A DNA stretch of 64,000 bases, taken from contig NZ_JAGPYK010000009.1 in NCBI RefSeq assembly GCF_018070045.1, forward strand, positions 1-64,000, in the 5' to 3' direction. Below, piece after piece: positions 45,273-54,291 of the stretch. The first letter of the stretch is position 1, and every line of letters begins with the position of its first letter. Both the position numbers and the translations under genes were made by a program. The notes under the pieces were generated by a model. It had not been told where the DNA came from. It did not search any database and saw only the letters and a list, made by a program, of their open reading frames with translations. Source of the stretch: Micromonospora sp. U21. Lineage in GTDB: Bacteria; Actinomycetota; Actinomycetes; Mycobacteriales; Micromonosporaceae.

Positions 45273-45728
45273 ATGGCGGACTCCTCCACCCAGTCGATCA
45301 TCATCGGCGCGTCACCGGACCGGGTGACGGCGGTCATCTGCGACTTCGCGCGCTACCCGGAGTGGACCGAGGCGGTGCGCCGGGCCGAGGTCATCGAGGA
45401 GTACGAGGACGGCTACGCCAGCCAGGTGCGCTTCACCATCGACGCCGGGGTGATGGCCGACGAGTACGTGCTCGCCTACGAGTACGCCGAGGACCTGTCC
45501 CGGATCGAGTGGCACCTGGTCGCGCCCTCGAAGATGCAGAAGAGCCAGCGCGGTTCGTACGACCTGGTGGGCAACCCGGACGGCGGCACCACGGTGACCT
45601 ACACCCTGGAGGTCGAGCTTTCCGTGGGGATGCTCGGCATGTTTCGGCGCAAGGCCGAGAAGATGATCATGGATACCGCGTTGAAGCAGCTCAAGCACCG
45701 GGTAGAAGCACCCGGTGCGGCGCAGTGA
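45273..45728 (+). CDS. SRPBCC (polyketide cyclase/START-like) protein
   Basis: 151 residues with the helix-grip pattern of the SRPBCC family (IIIGASPDRVTAVICDFARYPEW, given in part; YDLVGNPDGGTTVTYTLEVE). These fold around a hydrophobic ligand cavity. Homologous by eye to M. tuberculosis Rv2185c, also next to FadD15, so a lipid ligand is plausible. Confidence 0.88.
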   Translation: MADSSTQSIIIGASPDRVTAVICDFARYPEWTEAVRRAEVIEEYEDGYASQVRFTIDAGVMADEYVLAYEYAEDLSRIEWHLVAPSKMQKSQRGSYDLVGNPDGGTTVTYTLEVELSVGMLGMFRRKAEKMIMDTALKQLKHRVEAPGAAQ

Positions 45729-45759
45729 CGCGTACGGCGGCACGGTAGAGGAGCCGACC

Positions 45760-46452
45760 ATGGGCGGAACGGATCCGGGTTCAGCCCGGGAAGAGGCGGA
45801 GCGGCTGGTCGCCACCCTGATCGCGGGAGCGCGGTTGGCCTCCGCCGGCTCGGCGGGCGGCGCGTGGGGCCCGCTGGGCGGGATGCTGGCCGGTGTCCTC
45901 GGTCACAGTGCCGCCCCCGGCGGTCACTCCGGCACCGGTGGCGGTTTCGCCACCGGTTCCGCCGAATGCTGCGTCTGCCCGGTTTGTCGGGGCATCGCCG
46001 CGTTGCGCGACCCGAGTCCCGAATTCGCCGAGCGGCTGGCCACCGGCGCCGGTGACCTCGCGGCCGGCGTGGCCAGCCTGCTTCGAGCGTTCGCCCCGGC
46101 GGAGCCGCCCGCGGGCAGCCCGTCGGCGCCCCCCACCCCGCCCCGACCGGCGCCCGCCACGGCGGCCGGTGCCGACGTCCCGGAGGCCACGCCGACGGAC
46201 CGGTCCACCGGGGCCGGCGACGACCACGTCTGGCGCGACGCCACCCGTACCGGGCATGATTCTCAGCCGGCGCCGGAGCGGGACGTCTGGTCGGTCGCCA
46301 CCCGGACGGCGGACCCACCCGCGCCGGCCACCGCACCACCCGTCGACGAGGCCGGGACGGTGGCCGCACCGGCACCGACCGACCGACCCGTGGTGCCCGC
46401 GTCGCGGGTGCCCGACGACACCGGCGCGGCCGCACCGGGCGACGTCGCCTGA
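45760..46452 (+). CDS. Hypothetical protein with CCVCPVC motif
   Basis: 230 residues. N-terminal helical segment (SAREEAERLVATLIAGARLA), then a cysteine cluster AECCVCPVCRG at about 68-78, a second helix (SPEFAERLATGAGDLAAGVA) and a Pro/Ala/Asp-rich disordered C-terminal half. Possibly metal binding. It resembles actinobacterial DUF5304-type proteins, though I am unsure. ATG at 45760 behind GAGGAG. Confidence 0.75.
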   Translation: MGGTDPGSAREEAERLVATLIAGARLASAGSAGGAWGPLGGMLAGVLGHSAAPGGHSGTGGGFATGSAECCVCPVCRGIAALRDPSPEFAERLATGAGDLAAGVASLLRAFAPAEPPAGSPSAPPTPPRPAPATAAGADVPEATPTDRSTGAGDDHVWRDATRTGHDSQPAPERDVWSVATRTADPPAPATAPPVDEAGTVAAPAPTDRPVVPASRVPDDTGAAAPGDVA

Positions 46453-46528
46453 GCGCGGGACATCCCGACCCGGGCCGGCGTGTCGCCGGCGCGCGGGCCG
46501 GACAGCACAGCAGAGGGGAGCGGCAGCG

Positions 46529-47476
46529 GTGACGCTGACCATCGGAGTCGACGTCGGTGGCACGAAGGTGGCCGGCGGTGTCGTGGACGACACCGGCACG
46601 GTCCTCGTGCAGACCCGACGGGACACTCCCGCCGATGACGTCGGCAAGACCCGCGACGTCATCATCGACCTGGTCGGCGAGCTGGCCGCCGGACGGACGA
46701 TCGAGGCGGTCGGCATCGGCGCGGCCGGCTGGATCGACGCCCACCGCTCGACCGTGCTCTTCGCCCCCAACCTGGCCTGGCGGGACGAGCCACTGCGCGA
46801 GTACGTCAGCATGGCGGTCGGCCTGCCGGTGATCGTGGAGAACGACGCCAACGCGGCGGCCTGGGCCGAGTTCCGCCACGGCGCGGCCCGGGCCGCCGAC
46901 GACTCCATGGTCATGTTCACCATCGGCACCGGCGTCGGCGGTGGCATCGTGCTCGGCGGCGAGCTGCTGCGTGGCGCGCACGGCATCGCCGCGGAGCTGG
47001 GCCACATGCTGGCCGTGCCGGACGGGCACCAGTGCGGCTGCGGGCGGCTGGGCTGCATCGAGCAGTACGCCAGCGGCAGCGCCCTGGTCCGCTTCGCCCG
47101 GGCCGGCGCCCGACAGGAGCCGCACCGGGCCGCCGCGCTGCTGGAGCTGGCCGGCGGGGAGACCGAGGCGATCACCGGCCACATGGTGACCGCCGCCGCG
47201 CAGGGCGGCGACCCGGTCTCGACCGAGGCGTTCGCGCAGATCGGCCGGTGGCTCGGCACCAGCCTCGCCGACATGGCGCAGATCCTCGACCCGCAGACCC
47301 TGGTGGTCGGGGGCGGCGTGGTCGACGCCGGTGACCTGCTGCTGGGCCCGACGCGCCGCTCGTACCTCGGCGCGCTCTCGCAGCGGGGGCGCCTGCCGGT
47401 GGCCGAGGTGCTCCCCGCCGAGCTGGGCAACAGCGCCGGGGTGATCGGCGCCGCCGACCTGGCCCGGCGGATCTGA
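46529..47476 (+). CDS. ROK-family glucokinase
   Basis: 315 residues: ATP-binding IGVDVGGTKVAGG at the start, sugar-binding ENDANAAAWAEF and ELGHM, and the ROK zinc motif CGCGRLGCIEQYASG. Typical of actinobacterial glucokinases (Glk) that phosphorylate glucose with ATP or polyphosphate. GTG at 46529 with GAGGGGAG upstream. The EEP-family gene follows after 11 nt. Confidence 0.92.
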   Translation: MTLTIGVDVGGTKVAGGVVDDTGTVLVQTRRDTPADDVGKTRDVIIDLVGELAAGRTIEAVGIGAAGWIDAHRSTVLFAPNLAWRDEPLREYVSMAVGLPVIVENDANAAAWAEFRHGAARAADDSMVMFTIGTGVGGGIVLGGELLRGAHGIAAELGHMLAVPDGHQCGCGRLGCIEQYASGSALVRFARAGARQEPHRAAALLELAGGETEAITGHMVTAAAQGGDPVSTEAFAQIGRWLGTSLADMAQILDPQTLVVGGGVVDAGDLLLGPTRRSYLGALSQRGRLPVAEVLPAELGNSAGVIGAADLARRI

Positions 47477-47487
47477 GGCGAGCCGGG

Positions 47488-48192
47488 ATGGGCCAGGCTT
47501 GCGGCGTACCGCTGCGGGTGGTGTCGTACAACATCCACAGCCAACGCGACGACACAGCCGCGCTGGCGGCGGTGGTCCGGGCCGTGACGCCGGACGTGGT
47601 GATCGTGCAGGAGGGGCCGCGCCGGTTCCGGTGGCGGCAGAAGTCCGCCACGCTGGCCGAGTCGTTCGGCCTGGTGGTGGCCGCCGGCGGGCTGCCCGCC
47701 CTGGGCAACCTGCTGCTGACCAGCCTGCGGGTCCAGGTGCGAGGCACCCGCTGCCAGCGCTTCCCGCTCACCCCCGGCCGGCACCTGCGCGGCGCCGCGT
47801 ACGCCGACTGCCGTGTCGGCGACGCCCGGTTCACCCTCGCCGGTTCGCACCTGTCCACCGATCCGGCCGAACGTCCGGCGCAGGCCGCCGAGTTCAAGCG
47901 CGGTCTGGGCGCGGCGAGCAGCCCGGTGGTGGCCGGGGCGGACCTCAACGAGGGCCCGGACGCGCCGGCCTGGGCCACCGTGGCGCGCGGGCTGACCGAC
48001 GCCGCGGTGGCGGCCGACCGGGCGGACCGGCTCACCTACTCCTGCGCCGACCCGCGCCGGCGCATCGACGCGCTCTTCGTCGACCCGCGGATCACCGTGG
48101 TCGACTACGACGTGGTGGACACCCCGCAGACCCGGCGGGCCAGCGACCACTTCCCGGTCCTGGTCGACCTGCTGCTGCCCACCACCGGCTGA
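47488..48192 (+). CDS. Endonuclease/exonuclease/phosphatase family protein
   Basis: 234 residues with the EEP fold signatures: RVVSYNIHSQR, VIVQE (metal Glu), GSHLSTDPAERPAQAAE, AGADLNEGP and the terminal SDHFPVLVDL. Metal-dependent phosphodiesterase; substrate (nucleic acid, lipid or sugar phosphate) unknown. No signal peptide. Probably in one operon with the ROK kinase. Confidence 0.88.
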   Translation: MGQACGVPLRVVSYNIHSQRDDTAALAAVVRAVTPDVVIVQEGPRRFRWRQKSATLAESFGLVVAAGGLPALGNLLLTSLRVQVRGTRCQRFPLTPGRHLRGAAYADCRVGDARFTLAGSHLSTDPAERPAQAAEFKRGLGAASSPVVAGADLNEGPDAPAWATVARGLTDAAVAADRADRLTYSCADPRRRIDALFVDPRITVVDYDVVDTPQTRRASDHFPVLVDLLLPTTG

Positions 48193-48305
48193 CCCCCGAC
48201 CGGCGCGACCGCAGATCCGTCCGCGCCGGGGCTGGACATCCGGCTCCGATGTGGAGAGGATTTCGCGGCGACCGGCACGCGTGCCGCACAAAAGGAGATG
48301 TCCCG

Positions 48306-49712
48306 GTGTCCACCTCCACCGACCACGGCCGGCCCGACCCGGAGGCGACCCCGTCCGCGCTGAGCCGCGACGGCCGTCCGGTTTCCGACCGGGGCGACAC
48401 GATCTGCGTCATCGGGGCCGGGGCCAGCGGCCTGACGGCCATCAAGAACCTGCGCGAGCACGGGTTCGGCGTGGACTGCTACGAGCGGGAGACCGGCGTC
48501 GGCGGCGCCTGGAACTGGCGGCACGACCGCAGCCCGGTGTACGCCAGCACCCACCTGCTCTCGTCGAAGCCGTTCACCCAGTTCCCCGACTTCCCGATGC
48601 CGGACTCCTGGCCGGACTACCCGCACCACAGCCAGCTGCTCTCGTACTTCGAGCGGTACGCCGACCACTTCGACCTGCGCTCGCACATCTGGTTCGGCAC
48701 CGAGGTGATCCGGGTCGAGCCGGCCGCGGGGGAGCGCTGGGACGTGACCACTCGCTCCACCGGCGGGTACGGGCCGGAGCGCACCTCCCAGTACGCCGCC
48801 GTGGTGGTCGCGAACGGCCACAACTGGTCGCCGAAGCTGCCCCGCTACGAGGGCCTCGAACAGTTCCGCGGCGAGATCATGCACGCCTCGTCCTACAAGG
48901 ACCCGGCGCAGCTGCGGGGCAAGCGGGTGCTGGTGGTCGGCGCCGGCAACACCGGCTGCGACATCGCCGTCGAGGCCGCCCAGCAGGCGTCGCGGTGCTG
49001 GCACTCCACCCGGCGCGGCTACTGGTACGCGCCGAAGTACGTGCTCGGCCGCCCCGCCGATCAGGTCAACGACAGTCTGTTGGCGCTGCGTGTGCCGCTG
49101 CGGGTGCGTCAGTGGCTCTACCACTGGACGCTGCGGCTGACCGTCGGGGACCTGACCCGCTTCGGCCTGCCCAGGCCCGACCACCGGGTCTACGAGACGC
49201 ACCCGATCGCGAACAGTCAGCTCGTCTACTACGTGGGCCATGGCGCGATCGGCCCGGTGCCCGACGTCGCCCGGTTCCACCCGTACGCGGTGGAGCTGAC
49301 CGACGGCCGCGAGATCGATCCCGAGCTGGTCATCTTCGCGACCGGCTACCTGCCACGCTTCGAGTTCCTCGACGCGTCGGTGTTCGGAGACAGCGCCGGC
49401 GTCGGTCGGCCCACGCTGTGGCTCAACGCCTTCACCCCGGGGCATCCGACGCTGGCGGTGGCGGGTCTGGTGCAGCCGGACTCCGGCCTGTTCACGCTGT
49501 CGCACTGGCAGATGGTGCTCTTCGCCCGGCTGTTGCAGGCCCGCCGGGACCGACCGGATCGTGCCGCGGCTTTCGCGCAGCGGGTGCGGGACCGGGCCGG
49601 GGAGCGCTACTCCGCGCAGGTCAAGGAGAGCAGCCGGCACTGGTTCGAGGTCGGTCACGCCGACTACCTGCGCGCCGTCCAGCGCGCCCTGCACGACCTG
49701 GAGGGCAAGTGA
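48306..49712 (+). CDS. Flavin-containing monooxygenase
   Basis: 468 residues: FAD motif VIGAGASGLTAIKNL (37-42 core), the FMO-type fingerprint FRGEIMHASSYKDP, NADPH motif VVGAGNTGCDIAVEAA and the later ATGYLPRFEFL. Oxygenates soft nucleophiles or ketones; the substrate is unknown. GTG start with AAGGAG 8 nt upstream. Its stop overlaps the GTG of the hydrolase-like gene as GTGA. Confidence 0.92.
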   Translation: MSTSTDHGRPDPEATPSALSRDGRPVSDRGDTICVIGAGASGLTAIKNLREHGFGVDCYERETGVGGAWNWRHDRSPVYASTHLLSSKPFTQFPDFPMPDSWPDYPHHSQLLSYFERYADHFDLRSHIWFGTEVIRVEPAAGERWDVTTRSTGGYGPERTSQYAAVVVANGHNWSPKLPRYEGLEQFRGEIMHASSYKDPAQLRGKRVLVVGAGNTGCDIAVEAAQQASRCWHSTRRGYWYAPKYVLGRPADQVNDSLLALRVPLRVRQWLYHWTLRLTVGDLTRFGLPRPDHRVYETHPIANSQLVYYVGHGAIGPVPDVARFHPYAVELTDGREIDPELVIFATGYLPRFEFLDASVFGDSAGVGRPTLWLNAFTPGHPTLAVAGLVQPDSGLFTLSHWQMVLFARLLQARRDRPDRAAAFAQRVRDRAGERYSAQVKESSRHWFEVGHADYLRAVQRALHDLEGK

Positions 49713-49727
49713 GCGCGAGGAGTGAGC
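49709..49727 (+). repeat. Start-associated repeat head
   Basis: GTGAGCGCGAGGAGTGAGC matches the head of the 60-bp unit at the cysteine desulfurase start (GTGAGTGCGAGGAGCGAGC) at 17 of 19 positions, and in both cases the leading GTG can serve as start codon, giving an N-terminal VSARSE. Confidence 0.75.
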
Positions 49728-50530
49728 TGCGGATCATGCGGGGCCGGGAGTGGTCCCGCCCGGTCCGGGCGGCCCGGCGTGAGGTGCTCAGCGCCACCCC
49801 CGAGTTGGAGGAGGGGCGCCCACCGCTGCTGTTCGTTCCCGGGTTCGGGCACGGCGCGTGGGCGTTCGCCGAGCACTGGTTGGGGCACGCGGCGTCGCGG
49901 GGGTTCCCGGCGTACGCGATGAGCCTGCGCGGGCACGGCGCCAGCGAGCCGGCGCCGGAGGCGTCGCTGCGCGCGTACGCCCATGATGTGGTCCAGGTGG
50001 CCGCGGGCCTGCCGCGCCAGGCGGTGCTGGTGGGGCACGGCGCCGGGGCGCTGGTGGTGGCGCACGCGTTGGCCCGCTACCCGGCGCGCAGTGCCGTGCT
50101 GGTGGCGCCGGTCTTCGGCGGTTGGGGTGTGCTCGGCGCGGCGTTGCGCCGCAATCCGTCCGGCACGTTGCCGGCGGTGTTCGGCGGGCCGCTGCGGCTC
50201 AGCCGCGGCCAGTTGTTCAGCCGCGAACTGCCCGACGCGGAGGCCCGGCGCCACATCGCCCGGCTCGGTCGGGCCGGCCGGCGGGCGCAGTGGGCGCTGC
50301 TGGGCGAGCCGGAGGCGGAGCCGGCCGTGGGCGCGCCACCGGTGCTGGTGCTGGGCAGCCCGGACGACCGGGTGGTGCCGACGTCGACGTTGAACCGGGT
50401 GGCCCGCCGGTACGGCTCAGCCCCGCTGCTCTTCCCCGGGATGGGCCACGACCTGATGCTGGACGCGCGTTGGGCGGAGCCGATCGACGCGATCCTGGAC
50501 TGGTTGGAGAAGGAGCCGGCGGCGCACTGA
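49709..50530 (+). CDS. Alpha/beta-hydrolase-fold protein lacking the nucleophile
   Basis: 273 residues. Oxyanion region LLFVPGFGHGAWAFAEHW, later acid SPDDRVVP and histidine GMGHDLML are as in alpha/beta hydrolases. The nucleophile elbow reads GHGAG (G109-G113): glycine G111 (codon GGC, 50039-50041) occupies the Ser position. It is therefore probably not a classical esterase; a binding or cofactor-free role is possible. The GTG at 49709 lies in GTGAGCGCGAGGAGTGAGC, the same start-associated repeat as at the cysteine desulfurase; MRGREW (49736) is the alternative start. Coupled to the FMO. Confidence 0.85.
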   Translation: MSARSELRIMRGREWSRPVRAARREVLSATPELEEGRPPLLFVPGFGHGAWAFAEHWLGHAASRGFPAYAMSLRGHGASEPAPEASLRAYAHDVVQVAAGLPRQAVLVGHGAGALVVAHALARYPARSAVLVAPVFGGWGVLGAALRRNPSGTLPAVFGGPLRLSRGQLFSRELPDAEARRHIARLGRAGRRAQWALLGEPEAEPAVGAPPVLVLGSPDDRVVPTSTLNRVARRYGSAPLLFPGMGHDLMLDARWAEPIDAILDWLEKEPAAH

Positions 50531-50579
50531 CCGTTTCGGCGGTCCGCGTCGCCGCGCGCGCCCGGCCGGGGTGCGTTGG

Positions 50580-52084
50580 TCAGCCGCTGTGCCGCGTGGC
50601 CGGGCTGCCGGCCGGGGCGGCCCGGGGCGCCGGGGCCGGCGGCCGGGCGGTGCCCTCCGGGGTGCCGTCGGTGCTGGTCAGGCGGCTGACCACGGCACCC
50701 CTCTCGTCCAGCGCGCTCAGGTAGGAGCGCGCCCAGGCCCGGATGTCGTGCTGGTGCAGGTAGGCGCGCATGGCCCGCATCCGTTCCGTGACGTCGGCCG
50801 GGCTGGCACGCAACGCCGCGCGCAGCCCCTGCTTGAGCCCCTCCAGGTCGTGCGGGTTGACCAGGTACGCCTGGGACAGCTCGGCGGCGGTGCCGGCGAA
50901 CTCGCTGAGCAGCAACGCCCCCGCCTCGTCCACCCGGGCGGCGACGTACTCCTTGGCGACCAGGTTCATTCCGTCCCGCAGCGGCGTCACCGCCATCACG
51001 TCGGCGACCCGGTAGAGCGCGGCCAGCTCGGCCCGGTCGAAGGGCTGGGTGAGGTAGTGGATGGCCGGCTCGCCGACCCGGCCGAACTCGCCGTTGATCC
51101 GACCGACCTCGCGTTCGATCCGCTCGCGCAGGATCTGGTACTGGCCGACGCGTTCCCGGCTCGGCATCGCGACCTGGACCAGCACCGTGTCGCGGACCTT
51201 GACGTCGCCGTTGGCGAGCAGTTCGCTGTACGCCTTGAGCCGCTGCTCGATGCCCTTGGTGTAGTCCATCCGGTCCACGCTGAGGATGACCTGCCGGGGA
51301 TCGCCGAGGTCCTGGCGCAGCCGGCGGGCCCGGGCGGCCACCTCGGGGCGGGCGGCGAGCGCGGCCATCTCGGCGGTGTCGATGGAGACCGGGAACGCGC
51401 CGATGCGCACCACCCGGTCGTCGATCCCGATCCGTCGGTCGGTGGCCGGCAGCTCCAGCACCTTGGTGACCAGCTGGGCGAAGTTGTGCGCCGCCTGGGC
51501 TCGCTGGAAGCCGACCAGGTCGGCGCCGAGCATGCCGCGTAGCAGCTCGGCCCGACGGGGCAACTGCATGAACAGCTCCGGCGGCGGGAACGGCACGTGC
51601 AGGAAGAACCCGATGCGCAGGTCGGGCCGGAGCGCGCGGAGCAGGCCGGGAACCAGGTGCAGGTGGTAATCCTGCACCCAGACCACCCCGCCCGGCTCGG
51701 CCACCTCGGCGGTCGCCTCGGCGAAGCGCTGGTTGACCCGCTGGTACGCCTCCCACCACCGGCGGTGGTGCTGCGGTTGCTCGACGGCGTCGTGGTAGAG
51801 CGGCCAGAGGGTGGCGTTGGCGAACCCCTCGTAGTGGTCGCGCAGGTCCTCGTGGCTGAGCGGGACGCTGTGCATCCGGACGCCGTCCACGTCCGGCAGT
51901 GCGGGGGCGGGCCCGGTGCCGCCGGCCCAGCCGACCCACGTCGCCGGGGTGTGCCGTAGCAGGGGGTGCAGCGCGCTGACCAGCCCACCTGGGCTGCGCC
52001 GCCATTCGCAGTTGCCCCGTCGGGCGCCACACTGTCGTCGATGGGGAGGCGGTTGGCCACCACCACGAGGGAACTCTGTCGCAT
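50580..52084 (-). pseudogene. otsA: Trehalose-6-phosphate synthase, frameshifted
   Basis: GT20 OtsA making trehalose 6-phosphate from nucleotide-glucose and glucose 6-phosphate. The N-terminus (MRQSSLVVVANRLPIDDSVA, ATG at 52084) and the remainder (EWRRSPGGLVSALHPLL through HVPFPPPELFMQLP, VDRMDYTKGIEQR and MNLVAKEYVAA) are in different frames. The break is at about 52010-52013, where GCAACTGCGAATGG lacks one base; restoring it gives one frame of 501 residues, the usual OtsA length. The rest is intact, so this is a recent mutation or a sequencing error. The last 35 residues are Pro/Ala-rich. No otsB nearby. Confidence 0.8.
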
Positions 52085-52153
52085 CTCGGGCATTCCGATC
52101 AGCAGAGGACTGACCGCCACGAGCAACGGAAAACCGGTCAGTCAGTCGGGGAA

Positions 52154-52206
52154 GTGACGTACGGCGGTATTCCTACTGACAGTAAGTTACACCACTGTTA
52201 CGTCAC
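52154..52206. promoter_or_regulatory. Nested palindromes upstream of otsA
   Basis: GTGACGTA (52154-52161) and TACGTCAC (52199-52206) are exact inverted arms. Centred between them near 52179 is TACTGACAGTA, a perfect 5+1+5 palindrome at 52174-52184. The region is AT-rich for this genome and lies 70-120 bp upstream of the otsA start, so it is a likely promoter/operator zone. Confidence 0.5.
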
Positions 52207-52256
52207 AGGTGGGCCGGTGCCGTCCCGGGATGCGGTCGGCGGCGGCGTGACGGGGG

Positions 52257-53108
52257 TCAGACGACGGCGCCGTCGTCCGGGTCGCGATCGTCCTCGTCGC
52301 CGGGGCGCAGCCGCCAGATCAGCGTGACGAACCCGGCCAGGATGCCGGTGAACCCGAACAGGGTGACCGCCGAGCGGTCCACCGGGAGCAGCGCCGGGAA
52401 GAGGAAGAGCACGAACCCGACGATCACGGCGAGCGCGCCGACCACCGCGTACTTGGAGAGCCGGGGCAGCGGCGGCGGCGGAGGCGGGGTGTAGCCCTCC
52501 TCCTCCTCGTCGTCCGGCAGGTCGGCGCCGAAGGTGTCCAACCCGTCCAGCAGCGACGGCTCGTCCGGCCGGGTGCCGCGCCCGATCGAGATCCCGGAGA
52601 TGTCGGTGGCGGACGGTAGCCGGCGGACGTCGGTGGCGGTCGGCCCGGACTCGTCCGCGCCGGAGCGGGCCAGTGGACCGGCGGCCGGCTCGTCCCGGTC
52701 CTCCCGGGCGTCCACGTCCTCCGCGGCCGGCCACGGGTGCTCGCCCGTCGCCGAGGTGGTGTGGAAGCCGGCGACGATCCGGGCCCACTCGGCGTCGATG
52801 TCCGGCTCGTCTCGGGCCGGTGGCTGCTCGGGGGCGGTCTCGTCGGCGAGCTGGGTGAGGTAGTCCCGCGCGGTGGTCAGGTGCGAGCGGTCGACGTAGA
52901 GCCGGTCGACCGGGCGGGCCGGGACGGTGGTGGTGCGGGTGATCGGGTTGAGGTCGGCGGAGGGTTGCAGGTAGGCGGCGATCCCGCCGGCGGCCAGCAC
53001 GTCGAGCAGGTGCTCGCCGACGCGCGGATCGACGTCGCCGACGACGGCGTACTCGTTCGCGTCGAGCCCGTTGTCCCGCCGTCCCCGGCGGGCCCCACCC
53101 GCTGACAC
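52257..53108 (-). CDS. Membrane protein of unknown function
   Basis: 283 residues. Residues about 15-90 form a small alpha/beta domain (YAVVGDVDPRVGEHLLDVLA; VDRLYVDRSHLTTARDYL), 90-205 are acidic and disordered, and two helices near 217-237 and 243-262 (YAVVGALAVIVGFVLFLFPA; AVTLFGFTGILAGFVTLIW) end the protein before an acidic tail. No family recognised with confidence. GTG at 53108 preceded by GAGGAGG. Confidence 0.78.
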   Translation of the reverse strand: MSAGGARRGRRDNGLDANEYAVVGDVDPRVGEHLLDVLAAGGIAAYLQPSADLNPITRTTTVPARPVDRLYVDRSHLTTARDYLTQLADETAPEQPPARDEPDIDAEWARIVAGFHTTSATGEHPWPAAEDVDAREDRDEPAAGPLARSGADESGPTATDVRRLPSATDISGISIGRGTRPDEPSLLDGLDTFGADLPDDEEEEGYTPPPPPPLPRLSKYAVVGALAVIVGFVLFLFPALLPVDRSAVTLFGFTGILAGFVTLIWRLRPGDEDDRDPDDGAVV

Positions 53109-53585
53109 CCGGACATCCTCCTCAACGCGCCTTCCGGCGCGGCCGCCCAGCCCCCTCGACGCCCGTCCGCACGCCGTGCTCTGAATCGTGACACGTCAGG
53201 GCCCGGTTCCGGGAGTGCGTTGTGTCGCGTCTTCGAAAGTCAGCGTTCCCGCTGCTGGTGGCGGCCGTGCCCCTTTGTCCGTTCTTGCGCAACAAGTGCT
53301 AAAGGGGTACGTCCGGGGCGCGGTGACTGCATGATCGTTGACGGCTGTGCGACCCGACGGGCCGAGCGCTGCCCTGCTGACCTGCCAGCGATCGGGACGA
53401 CGCGCGAACGTGGCGAGGTGCGGTCGCCGTCGCAGCCCGGTGGTGGGCACCCCGAGCCGGGTCGATGCGTTCGGTGCGTGCCTCGTCCGTTGTGGGGAGA
53501 GCCCGCGCTTCGTAGGCTCGTCGGCGACGGCGGCGTTGCCCGGCTTGGGCGTGCTGTCGCGGGCACACCACGCGAAGGGACGCCG
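53109..53585. other. 477-bp region without a clear gene
   Basis: No supported gene; frames reading through are extensions of the acyltransferase frame. One structured spot: CCCCTTT (53270-53276) and AAAGGGG (53301-53307) are perfect inverted arms with an inner CTTG/CAAG stem at 53284-53296 around CGCAA. It could be part of a leader, small RNA or operator. Two divergent promoters must lie here. Confidence 0.45.
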
Positions 53586-54284
53586 GTGCTGTACTGGCTG
53601 TTGAAGTACGTCATCCTCGGTCCGCTGCTCAAGCTGATCTTCCGCCCGCAGGTGGAGGGCCTGCGCAACGTGCCGGCGTCCGGTCCGGTGATCCTGGCCA
53701 GCAACCACCTCTCCTTCTCCGACTCGATCTTCACACCGCTGATCACCTCGCGGAAGGTCACCTTCGTGGCCAAGGCGGAGTACTTCACCGGCAAGGGGAT
53801 CAAGGGCTGGCTGACCAAGATGTTCTTCGTCGGCACCGGCACCATCCCGGTCGACCGCTCCGGCGGTCGGGCGGCCCGCGCCGCGCTGGACACCCAGTTG
53901 CAGGTGCTGCGCGCCGGGGGAGTGGCCGGCATCTACCCGGAGGGGACCCGCTCCCCGGACGGGCGGCTCTACCGGGGCAAGACCGGGGTGGCGCGACTGG
54001 CCCTGGAGAGCGGGGCGCCGGTGGTGCCGGTGGTGATGCTCAACGCCGACGAGATCCAACCGCCGGGCAAGCTCATCCCCAAGGTCGCCCGGGTGAAGAT
54101 CCGCTTCGGTGCTCCGCTGGACTTCTCCCGCTACGCCGGGCTGGCCGGTGACCGGTTCGTGGAGCGCGCGGTCACCGACGAGATCATGTACGAGTTGATG
54201 GAGCTCTCCGGTCGGGAGTACGTCGACATCTACGCGCAGAAGCTCAAGGACCCACAACCCGTGCCCACGCCGGTCGCCGCCTGA
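53586..54284 (+). CDS. 1-acylglycerol-3-phosphate acyltransferase-like (PlsC)
   Basis: 232 residues. N-terminal hydrophobic segment (VLYWLLKYVILGPLLKLIF), acyltransferase motifs NHLSFSDS (H41, D46) and YPEGTRSPDG (E119). Likely acylates lysophosphatidic acid or a related lipid at the membrane; resembles M. tuberculosis Rv2182c in position and sequence. Paralogue of the enzyme at 36.5 kb. GTG at 53586 behind GAAGGGA; a much longer frame upstream is not protein-like. Confidence 0.9.
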   Translation: MLYWLLKYVILGPLLKLIFRPQVEGLRNVPASGPVILASNHLSFSDSIFTPLITSRKVTFVAKAEYFTGKGIKGWLTKMFFVGTGTIPVDRSGGRAARAALDTQLQVLRAGGVAGIYPEGTRSPDGRLYRGKTGVARLALESGAPVVPVVMLNADEIQPPGKLIPKVARVKIRFGAPLDFSRYAGLAGDRFVERAVTDEIMYELMELSGREYVDIYAQKLKDPQPVPTPVAA

Positions 54285-54291
54285 GCCCGGC

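Noticed and set aside
53220..53585. N-terminal extension of the PlsC-like gene (frame open from 53220)
   Set aside because: The extra residues are Arg/Cys-rich and unlike the family; GTG 53586 has a ribosome site and begins the conserved hydrophobic segment.
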